In this document: in pieces, positions 35,500 to 47,773 of the stretch
How positions within the stretch are numbered: position 1 is the stretch's first letter
Layout of the letters: the number at the start of each line of letters is the position of its first letter
Source of the DNA: Gemmatimonadota bacterium
Lineage (GTDB): Bacteria; Gemmatimonadota; Gemmatimonadetes; Longimicrobiales; Gaopeijiaceae
Assembly: GCA_009844885.1 (NCBI GenBank)
Contig: VYAQ01000201.1
Span: 1-57,515 of the forward strand
DNA: 57,515 nt
Reading direction: 5' to 3'
Notes under the pieces: model-generated
Told to the model about the DNA's origin: nothing
The model's input: the letters and a program-made list of their open reading frames with translations, nothing else
Databases searched by the model: none
Translations under genes and position numbers: made by a program

Positions 35500-36720
35500 T
35501 CAGCCCGGGAGAGGCGTGCCGGACCTGTTCCCGGGAGCCCGCGGAATCACCAGAACAGTGCCGATCTGAAGCAGCCTGGGCTCCACCTCAGGATTCGCCG
35601 CGCGGAGGTCCCGCAGCGAGACGCGATAGCTGCGCGCGATGCCCGAGAGCGTTTCGCCCGGATTCACCCGGTGGTGCGCATACGTCACCCGGTCACCTTC
35701 CGGAATCGCGGCAAAGCGGGCTTCGAAGCCGGTCCCGGAGCCCCGTGGGACGCGGACGGCCGTCGTGGCTCCCGCCGGCGTAAGGCCCAGTACCAGGTGG
35801 GGATTCAGCAGCCGCACCTCCTCTTCGCCGGACCCCGCGGCTCCCGCAATGACATCGATCGAAGCGGGACCCGCCACGTCCACCACATCGAAGGACTGCG
35901 GCGGTTCCCTCGAGTGTTCCGCAAGGCCGAACGAGGCCGGATCCCGTGCCAGACGCACGGCTGCCAGGTACTTGGGGATGAAGTCGCGCGTCTCGAACGG
36001 TAGCCGATGCCGAATCCGGTGAAACACGTCATCGGCCCACGGGCGCTCGGATTCGTATTCCGACAGGATGCGGCGCAGGCGTCCCGGTCCGCCGTTGTAC
36101 GCTGCAAGAGCGAGAAACCACGATCCGAACTGCTCATGCAGGCTGGCCAGGTAGTCCAGCGCCCTGGGGGTTGCCACGTACGGGTCGTAACGCTGATCCA
36201 CCAGCGGGCCCACCTCGATCCCGAGCCACCGCGCCGTGGCCGGCATAAACTGCCAAAGTCCTCCCGCGCCGGCCGGCGAGTCGGCCCTCGGGTAGTAGCT
36301 CGCTTCGATGATGGGCAGGTAGCGTAGTGAAGGCGGCAAACCTCGCGCGGCAAGCTCGGCATCGATGTAGTCCTCGTACCTCCCCATGCGTACAAGTGCC
36401 CGCACGAATCGGTCGGCGGCGCGCGTCTGCCAGTAGTCCAGCCACCAGGCGACGCGGTCGGCAATCGCATCCTCCTGTGCCGAGGGTGAAGTGAGGATCG
36501 GATCGGTCGCGGTGTCGCCGAGGTTCAGGGCCCGGGGCCGACCGGACGGTCGGCGGCGCGTGGGGATATCGGGTGTCGGGGCCCGCACGATCACCGGTTG
36601 TGGAGCTTGGGGAACGGGGTGCGCAGGATTCGCGTCGGCAGCCGGAGGCGGCGGGGTTCCCGCACAGGCCGCGCCCAGCATGCAGAGCAGAGCCGGGAGC
36701 CCGGGGCCCGAAGCCGGCAT
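35500..36720 (-). CDS. Lytic transglycosylase with LysM (MltD-like)
   Basis: A 406-aa exported murein hydrolase. A signal peptide with a possible lipidation Cys (19) is followed by a Pro-rich linker, the transglycosylase SLT domain with catalytic Glu139 (YLPIIEASYYPRADSPAGAGGLWQFMPATARWLGI, and FLALAAYNGGPGRLRR), and one LysM repeat at the C-terminus (YAHHRVNPGETLSGIARSYRVSLRDLRAANPEVEPRLLQIGTVLVIP). It would cleave glycan strands to anhydromuropeptides. ATG 36720 starts 28 bases after the guaB stop; the longer frame lies partly inside guaB. Confidence 0.9.
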   Translation of the reverse strand: MPASGPGLPALLCMLGAACAGTPPPPAADANPAHPVPQAPQPVIVRAPTPDIPTRRRPSGRPRALNLGDTATDPILTSPSAQEDAIADRVAWWLDYWQTRAADRFVRALVRMGRYEDYIDAELAARGLPPSLRYLPIIEASYYPRADSPAGAGGLWQFMPATARWLGIEVGPLVDQRYDPYVATPRALDYLASLHEQFGSWFLALAAYNGGPGRLRRILSEYESERPWADDVFHRIRHRLPFETRDFIPKYLAAVRLARDPASFGLAEHSREPPQSFDVVDVAGPASIDVIAGAAGSGEEEVRLLNPHLVLGLTPAGATTAVRVPRGSGTGFEARFAAIPEGDRVTYAHHRVNPGETLSGIARSYRVSLRDLRAANPEVEPRLLQIGTVLVIPRAPGNRSGTPLPG

Positions 36721-36748
36721 TCCAGCGGCTCGCTGCAGGGGGGCGCGG

Positions 36749-38263
<1,515 letters not shown>

Positions 38264-38267
38264 CTAG

Positions 38268-38762
38268 TCAACGGTCGTGCGGCTCATCCGGCGCGGGGGC
38301 CCGATCCACGTCGCCCGTAGACGGGGCCGCGCTCTCCGCGGCCGTATCGTCCATTGACGGGGGCGTACGCTTCGAGCCCTGGCGGTCGGTCGACCCTGCT
38401 GCTGCCTTCGATCTCTCGTCGTCCGTGGAGGCAGCGGCTCCTTCCGGATCCTCCCCGTCCGCCGAGCCGCCCGCGAGTTCGTCCATGAGCTGCCGACCCG
38501 CCCTGGCGACGCCGCTGAGCGCACGGTCGGCGGCGGCGACCACCTGGAACGCTTCGCGCAGATTCGATGGGTTGAAGGACGAACCGCGAAGCCGGTCCTC
38601 AATGCCTTCCGCGAGCCGCTGCAGTCCGCTCGGCCCCTTCTCCGCCTCGTCGGACGCGTAGCGGGATTCGAGAAACTCGATGTAGTCCAGCACCTGATAG
38701 ACCTGCGCCTCGGGAAGGCTCTCGATCTTCCGCACCAAACGGGCTCTGAGGACATCGTGCAT
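38268..38762 (-). CDS. Small protein with DUF2281-like start and disordered tail
   Basis: A 164-aa protein of unknown function. The first 35 residues, RARLVRKIESLPEAQVYQVLDYIEFLESRYASDE, have the amphipathic helical pattern seen in DUF2281 and some antitoxin-like proteins. Residues 45-90 look helical, and the last 70 are Ser/Asp/Glu/Pro/Lys-rich and probably disordered. No toxin partner is adjacent. It lies just upstream of guaB in the same direction, with 25 bases between the two. Confidence 0.6.
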   Translation of the reverse strand: MHDVLRARLVRKIESLPEAQVYQVLDYIEFLESRYASDEAEKGPSGLQRLAEGIEDRLRGSSFNPSNLREAFQVVAAADRALSGVARAGRQLMDELAGGSADGEDPEGAAASTDDERSKAAAGSTDRQGSKRTPPSMDDTAAESAAPSTGDVDRAPAPDEPHDR

Positions 38763-38883
38763 CTTCTAAGAAGCCGCTGACGGATCATTAACGCAAGCCG
38801 GGGTTATCTTCCGGCACACCCCGTGGGCCGCGGGCGTCATTCGGTCGCCCCGCAGGCTCTCGATGACCCCCGAGTCCCCTGGC

Positions 38884-39696
38884 ATGTCAGACACGACCGA
38901 CTATCGATTCCTGCCGCTGCGCAGCGTGTCCCTTCGCGAGGGATGCGAACTCCGATACGACCGCTGGCTGGCATCGCTGGAGGACGAGCTCTCCGACCCA
39001 GGCACCGACCGATACGGTTTCTGCCGGAGGGTCCTCGAGGACATCTACTTTCCCGGCGGAATCGAAACGGCCCACCCGATTCTCCGCGATCAGCTGGACG
39101 CGCGCAACGTCACGCTGGAGCCCGAATACTACGTCGACACCGACCTCGAGCGGTACGATCGCGTCAAGCCGCTGATCTGGCTCTGGGAGATGTTCGACAA
39201 GAGCCTGCTGGGCGAAAACGTGCACCTGGGCGTGCAGTTCCGCCGCATGCTCGCCAAGCGGATCTTCGCACGGTGCGGGAAGAACTTCAAAGCCTTTCAC
39301 TGCGTGAAGCTGTCGTTCGGCTACGGGATCGAGGTCGGGGACGATGTGGTCGTGCACCGGCACGTCCTGCTCGACGACCGGGGCGGGATCCGGATCGGGA
39401 GCCGGGTGTCGATCTCCGACTACGCGAACGTGTACTCGCACAGTCATCACATCTGCGAGCCGCGCGACGTGCGCACGCCTCGCACGGTGATCGGCGACGG
39501 CGTGCGCATCGCCTATCACGCGACGGTGCTCGCCGGCACGAACCTGGCGCCCAACTCGATGGTCGGCGCGGGGGCACTCGTCACGAGGGACACCGAACCC
39601 GACACGGTCCATGTCGGAATACCCGCCAAACCGGTGACGCGGAAGCCCATGCGGAAGCGCCGGCCGCCGACGCCGGACCCGCTCGCCGAAGGATAA
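38884..39696 (+). CDS. Left-handed beta-helix acyltransferase
   Basis: A 270-aa protein with hexapeptide-repeat sequence in its C-terminal half (GIEVGDDVVVHRHVLLDDRGGIRIGSRVSISDYANVYSHSHHICEP...VIGDGVRIAYHATVLAGTNLAPNSMVGAGALVTRD), like maltose/galactoside O-acetyltransferases. SHSHH carries the likely catalytic His. An N-terminal extension of about 130 residues (LREGCELRYDRWLASLEDELSDPGTDRYGFCRRVLEDIYFPGG...) is not standard and may contribute the acceptor site. ATG 38863 is an alternative start; neither has a clear ribosome-binding site. Acceptor unknown. Confidence 0.8.
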   Translation: MSDTTDYRFLPLRSVSLREGCELRYDRWLASLEDELSDPGTDRYGFCRRVLEDIYFPGGIETAHPILRDQLDARNVTLEPEYYVDTDLERYDRVKPLIWLWEMFDKSLLGENVHLGVQFRRMLAKRIFARCGKNFKAFHCVKLSFGYGIEVGDDVVVHRHVLLDDRGGIRIGSRVSISDYANVYSHSHHICEPRDVRTPRTVIGDGVRIAYHATVLAGTNLAPNSMVGAGALVTRDTEPDTVHVGIPAKPVTRKPMRKRRPPTPDPLAEG

Positions 39697-39728
39697 CCGC
39701 CCCAAGCCTTTGGAACCGGCGCCCCTCG

Positions 39729-41681
<1,953 letters not shown>

Positions 41682-41789
41682 TCTCGGAGTATGTAAGGCG
41701 CCCCGCATACGGGCAACCGTTGACACTGGGCCACCGGCCATACATGCTAGTCAGAGCGCTCAGGCCGGTTCCAGCGAGGAGGCTGCGAG

Positions 41790-42224
41790 GTGCCCCAGGT
41801 CAGTTCATCCGTGTCCGCGGATCGCCTCAGAGAGACCCTGGAGGCGCACGGCCATCGTTTTACGGAACAAAGAGGCGCCGTCTACCGGTTTCTTTCGGGC
41901 ACCGACCGGCATCCGACGGCCGAAGAGGTATTCAACGGCGTTCGCGAACTGGTTCCCGCGATTTCGCTCGCGACCGTCTACAAGAACCTGGAGACACTGG
42001 TCGGATGCGGCATGGCGCTGAAGCTGACCTACTCGGACGGCTCCGCCCGATACGACGGACGAACGGATCCCCACCACCACGCACGCTGCACGCACTGCGG
42101 CACGGTTCGGGACGTGCCCGGAAGCCTTCCGCGCGAACTGGTGGCCGGCCCGGAAGCCTGCGCCGACTTTCACGTGACGGGATACCGGCTGGAGTTGACC
42201 GGCTACTGCGCCGATTGCGCCTGA
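41790..42224 (+). CDS. Fur-family transcriptional regulator
   Basis: A 144-aa metal-dependent repressor. A winged helix (LRETLEAHGHRFTEQRGAVYRFLSGTDRHPTAEEVFNGVRELVPAISLATVYKNLETLVGCGM) is followed by the dimerisation domain with metal residues DPHHHARCTHCG and the second CxxC, GYCADCA, that forms the structural zinc site. Short and PerR-like in layout; whether it senses iron, zinc or peroxide cannot be told. GTG start with AGGAGG nearby upstream. It diverges from acs over 108 bases, so it might control acs or itself. Confidence 0.9.
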   Translation: MPQVSSSVSADRLRETLEAHGHRFTEQRGAVYRFLSGTDRHPTAEEVFNGVRELVPAISLATVYKNLETLVGCGMALKLTYSDGSARYDGRTDPHHHARCTHCGTVRDVPGSLPRELVAGPEACADFHVTGYRLELTGYCADCA

Positions 42225-42231
42225 GCCGCGA

Positions 42232-42492
42232 CTACGAAGCCGGGGCGGGCACCCCCGACCGACCCAGCGCCGAGCGCAGACGCCGCCTGAGTTCCACTCC
42301 CGACATCGTCGCCAGCGTGCGCTCCGCCGTTCGGGTCGAGTTCCAGCGAACGTCGGTCAGTGCCACGGAGTCGCCACCGCCATCGCCGGCCCGTCGCATC
42401 ACGAGATAGAAGGCCCCCTTGTAGTCTCCGCCGTCCTCGCGGGCGACGAGCGCCACCCAGGGATCATTTCTGTCGTCAACGAACTGTCGCAC
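42232..42492 (-). CDS. Small conserved-looking hypothetical protein
   Basis: An 86-aa protein: VDDRNDPWVALVAREDGGDYKGAFYLVMRRAGDGGGDSVALTDVRWNSTRTAERTLATMSGVELRRRLRSALGRSG. It looks like a compact alpha/beta domain without signal peptide or TM helix. The gene is convergent with the Fur-family gene (7 bases between). No function proposed. Confidence 0.55.
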   Translation of the reverse strand: MRQFVDDRNDPWVALVAREDGGDYKGAFYLVMRRAGDGGGDSVALTDVRWNSTRTAERTLATMSGVELRRRLRSALGRSGVPAPAS

Positions 42493-42557
42493 GCAAGCCT
42501 CGCTGAACGTGGGAGGGACGCCGGATCACCAGAGAAGCAGGATCAATATAGCAGTGG

Positions 42558-43364
42558 TCACTGGTCGGCGTCGCCGGACCCGAGCTTGCCCCGGTGCCTC
42601 ACCTCGGGGAACTCGTAGTACAGCACGCCGTCGTCCGTGATCTCCGAGCGCACCCGAAACCCGTCGTCCATCGCGACCATGATCTTCTCGGCGGCGGGAA
42701 TGGTGAGGTCCAGCTCCGCCGCCACGTCGGTGACGGTGAGAACCCCCTCGCGACGGGTGGCCAGCATCAGGACCCTGCGGTTCAGGGCGTTCAGCACCGA
42801 TTCCCGCCGTTGCTGAAGTGCCTTCCATCCCCATAGGAAGAGGCCGGAGCCCGCCATGCCGATCGCGGACCCAATGACGACGGGTTCGAAGACGCTCGTG
42901 GAGATGCCGGCCGTGATCATGATGGTCGCCAGTACCGCCAACGACCCCCCGAATACCCGCCGACCGATTCCGCTGGGCGGAAGCGGCGCTTCCCGAGTGG
43001 GCGCGGCCGCCGTGGATCGGGCCTTGACGGGCGCAAGTTCCTCCGTCGAGAATCCCTCGCCCGGCTCCCGGCTGTGTTCCCAGCCCAGCCCGCAATTGGG
43101 ACAAACGCGGCGCCGGCGGCGAAGGGCGTAGTAGACCACGCCGCCCACCCCGTAGGTGAACACGCTGAGACCGACCAGCAGCCCGATGTGGCTGGCCTTG
43201 CGGAAGTAGGAAATGCCGTCGCCCCGGTACGCGCACCGCGGACACTGGCGGACATGGCGCTGCGATACGGGGACCCTCGAAGCCACCGCGGCGCCGCAGG
43301 TGGGGCACCGCGCCTCTCCAGCCCGCAGGGTCTCGCCGCAGGTCGAACACCGCATCAGATCCAT
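42558..43364 (-). CDS. Zinc-ribbon membrane protein with C-terminal winged-helix-like domain
   Basis: A 268-aa protein. The N-terminus has three Cys-rich ribbons: MRCSTCGETLRAGEARCPTCGAAV, RQCPRCAYRG and CPNCGLGWE. Between the last two is a TM segment (IGLLVGLSVFTYGVGGVVYYALRRR), and two more hydrophobic segments follow at about 140-190. The C-terminal 75 residues (RRVLMLATRREGVLTVTDVAAELDLTIPAAEKIMVAMDDGFRVRSEITDDGVLYYEFPE) resemble a winged helix. ATG 43364 is preferred because AAAGGA stands just before it and the first ribbon follows at once. A membrane-bound regulator or assembly factor is possible; nothing specific is known. Confidence 0.65.
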   Translation of the reverse strand: MDLMRCSTCGETLRAGEARCPTCGAAVASRVPVSQRHVRQCPRCAYRGDGISYFRKASHIGLLVGLSVFTYGVGGVVYYALRRRRRVCPNCGLGWEHSREPGEGFSTEELAPVKARSTAAAPTREAPLPPSGIGRRVFGGSLAVLATIMITAGISTSVFEPVVIGSAIGMAGSGLFLWGWKALQQRRESVLNALNRRVLMLATRREGVLTVTDVAAELDLTIPAAEKIMVAMDDGFRVRSEITDDGVLYYEFPEVRHRGKLGSGDADQ

Positions 43365-43534
43365 GGTCCTTTCGCCGGGGCGGGTACGGGCAACCATTCT
43401 GCGCCCACGGAACACCTCTTCATACGAAACCGCAACCAGCAGGATTCACTCCAGCCGGGAGCGGTCGGTACACGTCGATGAATCAGATTACATTCACTGC
43501 AGTTTCGCGTAAACCACGATACACACCCGAATCG

Positions 43535-44233
43535 ATGACCGTATCCGGTAACTTCCGCGCCGCCGCGCTTCTCACCCTTTTTGCGCTTTTGACCAAGGCT
43601 CCGGTCCAGGGCCAGTCCATTCCCTCCCCCTACCGCTATATCGAGTACGGCCAGGAGGCGTCCGCGCTGTGGGGCACGCTCCATCTGTCCACCGGATCGC
43701 TCGATCTGGGACCCCGGACGGCGTCGTTCCTGGGTGGCCGCTACGTGGTCGAGGCCAGCGGTCCACTGTTCATCGAGGGCATGCTCACTTACCTGCCGAC
43801 CGTCCGGGACGTGATCGATCCGCGGAGGGCCGAGGGTGACCGCTCGATCGGCGAGACGGACGTACACCTCTTCATGCTGGACGCGCGCCTGGGCTTCAGC
43901 CTGACCGGGCGGCGAACCTGGAACCGGATCAGCCCCCACCTGTTCGTGGGCGGCGGCATCGCCTACGACGCCGCGGGCCTGAGCGCGCTGGAGGAGGTCC
44001 TGCTCCCGGAGGATGTCTTCGATTTCGGCACCGCGTTCACGGCAAGCGCGGGCACCGGTGTCAAACTGGCCATCTCTTCCAGACTCATGCTTCGCGCCGA
44101 CGGCAGCCTGAAGCTGTGGCAGCTGACGACCCCTTCCGGCTTCGACGACGAGGCCAAGCAGCTTGACTCGATCGAGCAGAGCGAATGGGCCAGCGGATAC
44201 GGTTTCTCGGTCAGCCTGGCGCTACGCTTCTGA
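43535..44233 (+). CDS. Exported protein, probable outer-membrane beta-barrel
   Basis: A 232-aa protein with a signal peptide ending PVQGQS and alternating strand sequence throughout (GTLHLSTGSLDLGPRTASFLGGRYVVEASGPLFIEGMLTYLPT, DARLGFSLTGRRTWNRISPHLFVGGGIAYD, TGVKLAISSRLMLRADGSLKLWQL, ASGYGFSVSLALRF), ending in the C-terminal Phe typical of barrels. Size fits an 8-10-strand barrel. ATG 43535 is chosen since the signal peptide begins there; 43478 is an alternative. Upstream neighbours give no hint of function. Confidence 0.65.
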   Translation: MTVSGNFRAAALLTLFALLTKAPVQGQSIPSPYRYIEYGQEASALWGTLHLSTGSLDLGPRTASFLGGRYVVEASGPLFIEGMLTYLPTVRDVIDPRRAEGDRSIGETDVHLFMLDARLGFSLTGRRTWNRISPHLFVGGGIAYDAAGLSALEEVLLPEDVFDFGTAFTASAGTGVKLAISSRLMLRADGSLKLWQLTTPSGFDDEAKQLDSIEQSEWASGYGFSVSLALRF

Positions 44234-44244
44234 CAGATCGCCGA

Positions 44245-45528
44245 ATGGGTGAGTTCGAGAGCCTCGCGGCCGATTGGCTGTCCTACGAGGAGGCCCTCGC
44301 GCACGTCCTGAACGAGGCCTCCCCGATGCCGACCGCGCGCGTGCCGGCGTGGAGCGCATTCGGGCGATCGCTGGCGGAGCCCATTCGTGCCCGCGCAGAT
44401 CTTCCCGCCTGGCCCAACAGCGCGATGGACGGCTTCGCCGTGCGAAGCGAGGACCTGGCCGCGGCCGCCACCACCCCGGTCACGCTCCCCGTCCAGGGAG
44501 CATCGTATCCCGGTTCCGTGCCGCTCGAGAAGGTCCCGCCCGGCGCCGTGGTGCGCATCATGACGGGTGGAGCCGTGCCAGCGGGCTTCGACACGGTGAT
44601 CCGCGTCGAGCACACCGACGGCGAGGCGTCTCCGGGATGGGTGGTCATTCACCGCACCGACGACCTGGGCAGGCACGTGCGCTCCGCTGGCAAGGACATG
44701 ACCGCCGGCGAAGAGACCGTTCCCGAGGGAGCGATCGTGCACTCGGGTTCCGTGCCGGTGATCCTCGCGAGCGGGCAGGACCCGGTTGCGGTGTACCGGA
44801 GACCTCGGGTCGGAGTGCTGTCCAGCGGAGACGAGCTGGTGGGTCCGGAGCGGTTCGACCGTGTGGTGGAAGGCCGGGCGGTGCCCGACACGAACCGGGC
44901 GATGATCGCCGCGGGTGTCCGCGAGGCCGGAGGCGTCCCGGTCGATCTGGGTGTGGTCGACGACGATCCCGAGTCGCTGGGAAACAGTCTGGATTCCCTC
45001 CCGGATGTCGATGTGCTGGTGACGACCGGGGGCGCCTCGATGGGCGAGAAGGACCTCCTCAAGCGAATCCTGCTGAACATGCCGTTCCGTCTCGGCTTCT
45101 GGCGGGTCCGGGTCCGGCCGGGCAGTCCGATCTCGTTCGGGCACCTGCGGCGCGGAGACCACGATCTGCCGGTTTTCGGACTCCCCGGGAACCCGGCGTC
45201 GGCATTCGTGACCTTCCATGTCTTCGTGGCCCCCTACATGCGCGCCTGCCTGGGATCGCCGCGTCCGGGCGGGACACCCGTGGTCGTGTGTACGGATGCG
45301 CCTCTCGCCTCTCCCGAAGGGCTGACCCAATTCTACCGCGTCACCCTGCATGGGCCGCCGAATGACGGGGGGTCCCGCTGGGCGCGCTGCTCGCTGACCG
45401 GGCCACAGGGGAGCGGGCTCGTCCGTTCGCTCCGGGACGCCGAAGGGCTCGCCGTCATACCCGAGGGCGTGGCCAGGATCCAAAGGAACGAGCCCGTTTC
45501 GGTGATGCTGCTCCCCGGTCCCCGATGA
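44245..45528 (+). CDS. moeA: Molybdopterin molybdenumtransferase (MoeA)
   Basis: A 427-aa enzyme that inserts molybdate into adenylated molybdopterin. Conserved segments: RADLPAWPNSAMDGFAVRSED, PPGAVVRIMTGGAVPAGFDTVIRVE, VGVLSSGDELVGP, DTNRAMIAAGVREAGGVPVDLGVVDDDPESL, TTGGASMGEKD, and FGLPGNPASAFVTFHVFVAPYMRACLG. The ATG at 44245 gives the family N-terminus. It overlaps the M23 peptidase gene by 4 bases, an unexpected partner for moco synthesis. moaC lies about 9 kb away. Confidence 0.95.
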   Translation: MGEFESLAADWLSYEEALAHVLNEASPMPTARVPAWSAFGRSLAEPIRARADLPAWPNSAMDGFAVRSEDLAAAATTPVTLPVQGASYPGSVPLEKVPPGAVVRIMTGGAVPAGFDTVIRVEHTDGEASPGWVVIHRTDDLGRHVRSAGKDMTAGEETVPEGAIVHSGSVPVILASGQDPVAVYRRPRVGVLSSGDELVGPERFDRVVEGRAVPDTNRAMIAAGVREAGGVPVDLGVVDDDPESLGNSLDSLPDVDVLVTTGGASMGEKDLLKRILLNMPFRLGFWRVRVRPGSPISFGHLRRGDHDLPVFGLPGNPASAFVTFHVFVAPYMRACLGSPRPGGTPVVVCTDAPLASPEGLTQFYRVTLHGPPNDGGSRWARCSLTGPQGSGLVRSLRDAEGLAVIPEGVARIQRNEPVSVMLLPGPR

Positions 45529-45965
45529 AGCGCGGCGTCGCGGCACTCCTGGCGCTTGCCTCAATCTCGTGCCAAACCCCTCAGTGGCCGGTCGAGGGCC
45601 CCCTGAGCTCCCCCTACGGCATGCGGATGGAAGGCGTCGTGGGCGGTCTGCATCGTGGTGTGGACATCGCCGCGCCGCAGGGAACGCCGGTTCGGCCCGT
45701 CCTCTCCGGCAGGGTGCGCTTCGCGGGCACGATGAGCGGCTACGGGCTGGTGATCTGGATCGACCACCCCGATGATGTGATTACGGTATACGCGCACCTC
45801 TCCGAGATCTCCGTCGAGGCGGGTCAGGAGGTGTCCAAGGGAACGGTTATCGGGCTGACGGGGCAGTCCGGCAACTCGCGTGGCGCGCACCTTCACCTTG
45901 AAATCTGGCGGTGGGGCCGTGAAGTGGACCCGGTCGCGATGCTCGGCCGTCCTCCAGGAAGCTGA
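45525..45965 (+). CDS. M23 peptidase (LytM-like) lipoprotein
   Basis: A 146-aa zinc peptidase of the M23 family, small and with little beyond the catalytic domain. A short signal ends in a lipobox-like LASISCQ (Cys 16). The metal and catalytic residues are visible in HRGVDIAAPQGTPV (His, Asp) and GAHLHLEIWRWG (HxH), so it should be active on peptidoglycan cross-links. An ATGA overlap couples it to moeA. It ends about 80 bases before the convergent etfA. Confidence 0.88.
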   Translation: MKRGVAALLALASISCQTPQWPVEGPLSSPYGMRMEGVVGGLHRGVDIAAPQGTPVRPVLSGRVRFAGTMSGYGLVIWIDHPDDVITVYAHLSEISVEAGQEVSKGTVIGLTGQSGNSRGAHLHLEIWRWGREVDPVAMLGRPPGS

Positions 45966-46024
45966 AAGGCTGGAACGTGGCGACCGGCGTCGTGCCCCGC
46001 ACGGGATTCTGGCGGGCCGACTCA

Positions 46025-46039
46025 GTCAGGTCACCTGAC
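46025..46039. terminator. Short hairpin between convergent genes
   Basis: GTCAGG and CCTGAC form a perfect 6-bp stem with a TCA loop, in the gap between the M23 peptidase gene and etfA. No T-run follows. Third hairpin of this sort at a convergent gene end in the window. Confidence 0.35.
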
Positions 46040-46043
46040 CAGG

Positions 46044-47015
46044 TTAGCCGTCGCGCAACTCGCGAATCGCCGCGGCCAACGCCGGGACGACGTCAAACGC
46101 GTCACCCACGATTCCGTAGTCGGCGACGCCGAAGATCGGTGCGTCGGCATCGCGGTTCACGGCCACGATCACTCCCGAGGTCCGCATCCCGGCGAGGTGC
46201 TGAATCGCCCCCGAGATCGCGACCGCAAGGTACAGTTTGGGTGTCACGGTCTTGCCCGTCTGGCCCACCTGCTCGGAATGCGGCCTCCATCCGGCATCGA
46301 CCACCGCCCGCGACGCGCCCAGCGCGGCGGACTCGCCGAGCGCGTCCCTGAGGTCCTCGACGACATGCCAGTTCTCCGGACCCTTCAGGCCACGTCCGCC
46401 CGACACGACGATCGTGGCTTCGCTGACGTCGATGGCTGCTCCCCGGGACGCCTCGAAGCCAACGACCCTGTAGCCGGGAGACCGATCCGAGGTGTCCGCG
46501 GCGACCGTCTCCATGATCGCATCGCGCGGTGATTCGGCCGCGGGGAAGACGTTGGGCCGAATGGAAAGCAGCGCCGGGGAGGCAACGGCCCGCACCTGTG
46601 CCAGCGCCTTGCCGGCGAACACTGGACGCGTGACCAGAATGCCGCCTGCGTCGACTGCAACGTCCGTGACGTCCGTGAGCAGCGATGTGCCCAGCTTTGC
46701 GGCCACCCGGGGCGCCAGATCCTTGCCTGCCGCGGTGGCCGCGATGACCACGGCCGCATAGTCGCCTGCGCGGATCCGGCCCACCAGCGCGGCGGCCCAC
46801 GCGTCGACCTGGCCGGGCAGGAGATCGTCACCGGCCATGTGCACGATCCGGTCGGCGCCGTAACGCGCGAGCTCGTCGGCGGACGCAGCCGTGGCGGCAA
46901 CCTCTACCAGGCAGCCCAGTTCGTCCGCCATCCTGCGGGCGACGGCAACTACTTCCCGGGACACCCCCGCGAGCGCCTCCTGCTTCGACTCGGCTACCGC
47001 AAGCACATCCGCCAT
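46044..47015 (-). CDS. etfA: Electron transfer flavoprotein alpha subunit
   Basis: A 323-aa FAD-binding subunit. The C-terminal FAD site is clear: [73 protein letters not shown]...[19 protein letters not shown]. The N-terminal half is the ETF domain. With EtfB it collects electrons from acyl-CoA dehydrogenases for the quinone pool. ATG 47015 overlaps the etfB stop by one base (TGATG). The acyl-CoA-synthetase-like gene is in the same operon; no acyl-CoA dehydrogenase is seen in the window. Confidence 0.95.
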   Translation of the reverse strand: MADVLAVAESKQEALAGVSREVVAVARRMADELGCLVEVAATAASADELARYGADRIVHMAGDDLLPGQVDAWAAALVGRIRAGDYAAVVIAATAAGKDLAPRVAAKLGTSLLTDVTDVAVDAGGILVTRPVFAGKALAQVRAVASPALLSIRPNVFPAAESPRDAIMETVAADTSDRSPGYRVVGFEASRGAAIDVSEATIVVSGGRGLKGPENWHVVEDLRDALGESAALGASRAVVDAGWRPHSEQVGQTGKTVTPKLYLAVAISGAIQHLAGMRTSGVIVAVNRDADAPIFGVADYGIVGDAFDVVPALAAAIRELRDG

Positions 47016-47764
47016 CAGAGAACCTTCGCCTCCTCGCGCAGAAGCCGCACAAGTTCGGGAACCGCCTCGGGCCCCTCTCCCACGATCCGCCCCTCTGGCC
47101 GCTGGGGCGGATGACGCAGCGCCTCGACCGCAAGGCCCGGCTCCACGGCCGGAGCCGCCTTCTCGGTCAACGGCTTGCGCTTGGCCATCATGATTCCGCG
47201 CAGAGACGCATAGCGCGGTTCGTACCTGCCCTTGGTCACCGTGGCCACGGCGGGGAGGTCCATCTCCACGACCTCCTGTCCCCCCTCCACCGCCCTGCGG
47301 CAGGTCGCCACTCCGTCGCCAACGTCGATTGCCGTGACCGAGGTCGCACACGGCCGTTTCAGCAGTTCGGCCACCATGGGACCCACCTGCTGCTGATCGT
47401 CGTCCACTGCCTTGATCCCGAAAAGCACCAGTCCCGCATCGCCGTCCTTCAACTCGGTGGCGAGCACGCGCGCGGTTGCCCACCCGTCCATCGAGGGATT
47501 GCCGGCCAGGAGCACCGCGCGGTGGGCGCCCAGCGCAAGACCGGAGCGGAGCGATTCGGTCGTGGCCGCGTCCCCGTAGCTGAGCAGCGTGACCTCCCCT
47601 GCACCGGTCTGTTCGACCAGTTGCAGCGCCGCCTCGACCGCAAATTCATCGTAGGGACTGAGCACGTACTTCACCCCGTCCCGAGAGATGTCCCTGCCGT
47701 CGTCCGTGATCCGGATACGGGTCTCCGTGTCGGGAACCCGCTTGACGCAGACGGTGATGTTCAC
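47015..47764 (-). CDS. etfB: Electron transfer flavoprotein beta subunit
   Basis: A 249-aa subunit starting NITVCVKRVPDTETRIRI and containing the AMP/FAD-side segments VKYVLSPYDEFAVEAALQL, LSYGDAATTESLRSGLALGAHRAVLL and VATVTKGRYEPRYASLRGIMMAKRKPL. Together with etfA it forms the heterodimeric ETF. Located 9 bases after the NhaC antiporter gene and fused by overlap to etfA. Normal length. Confidence 0.95.
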   Translation of the reverse strand: MNITVCVKRVPDTETRIRITDDGRDISRDGVKYVLSPYDEFAVEAALQLVEQTGAGEVTLLSYGDAATTESLRSGLALGAHRAVLLAGNPSMDGWATARVLATELKDGDAGLVLFGIKAVDDDQQQVGPMVAELLKRPCATSVTAIDVGDGVATCRRAVEGGQEVVEMDLPAVATVTKGRYEPRYASLRGIMMAKRKPLTEKAAPAVEPGLAVEALRHPPQRPEGRIVGEGPEAVPELVRLLREEAKVL

Positions 47765-47773
47765 GCTTCCTCG

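Noticed and set aside
38268-38762. Antitoxin of a toxin-antitoxin pair
   Set aside because: The start resembles DUF2281, but no toxin-like gene is adjacent and the long disordered tail is atypical.
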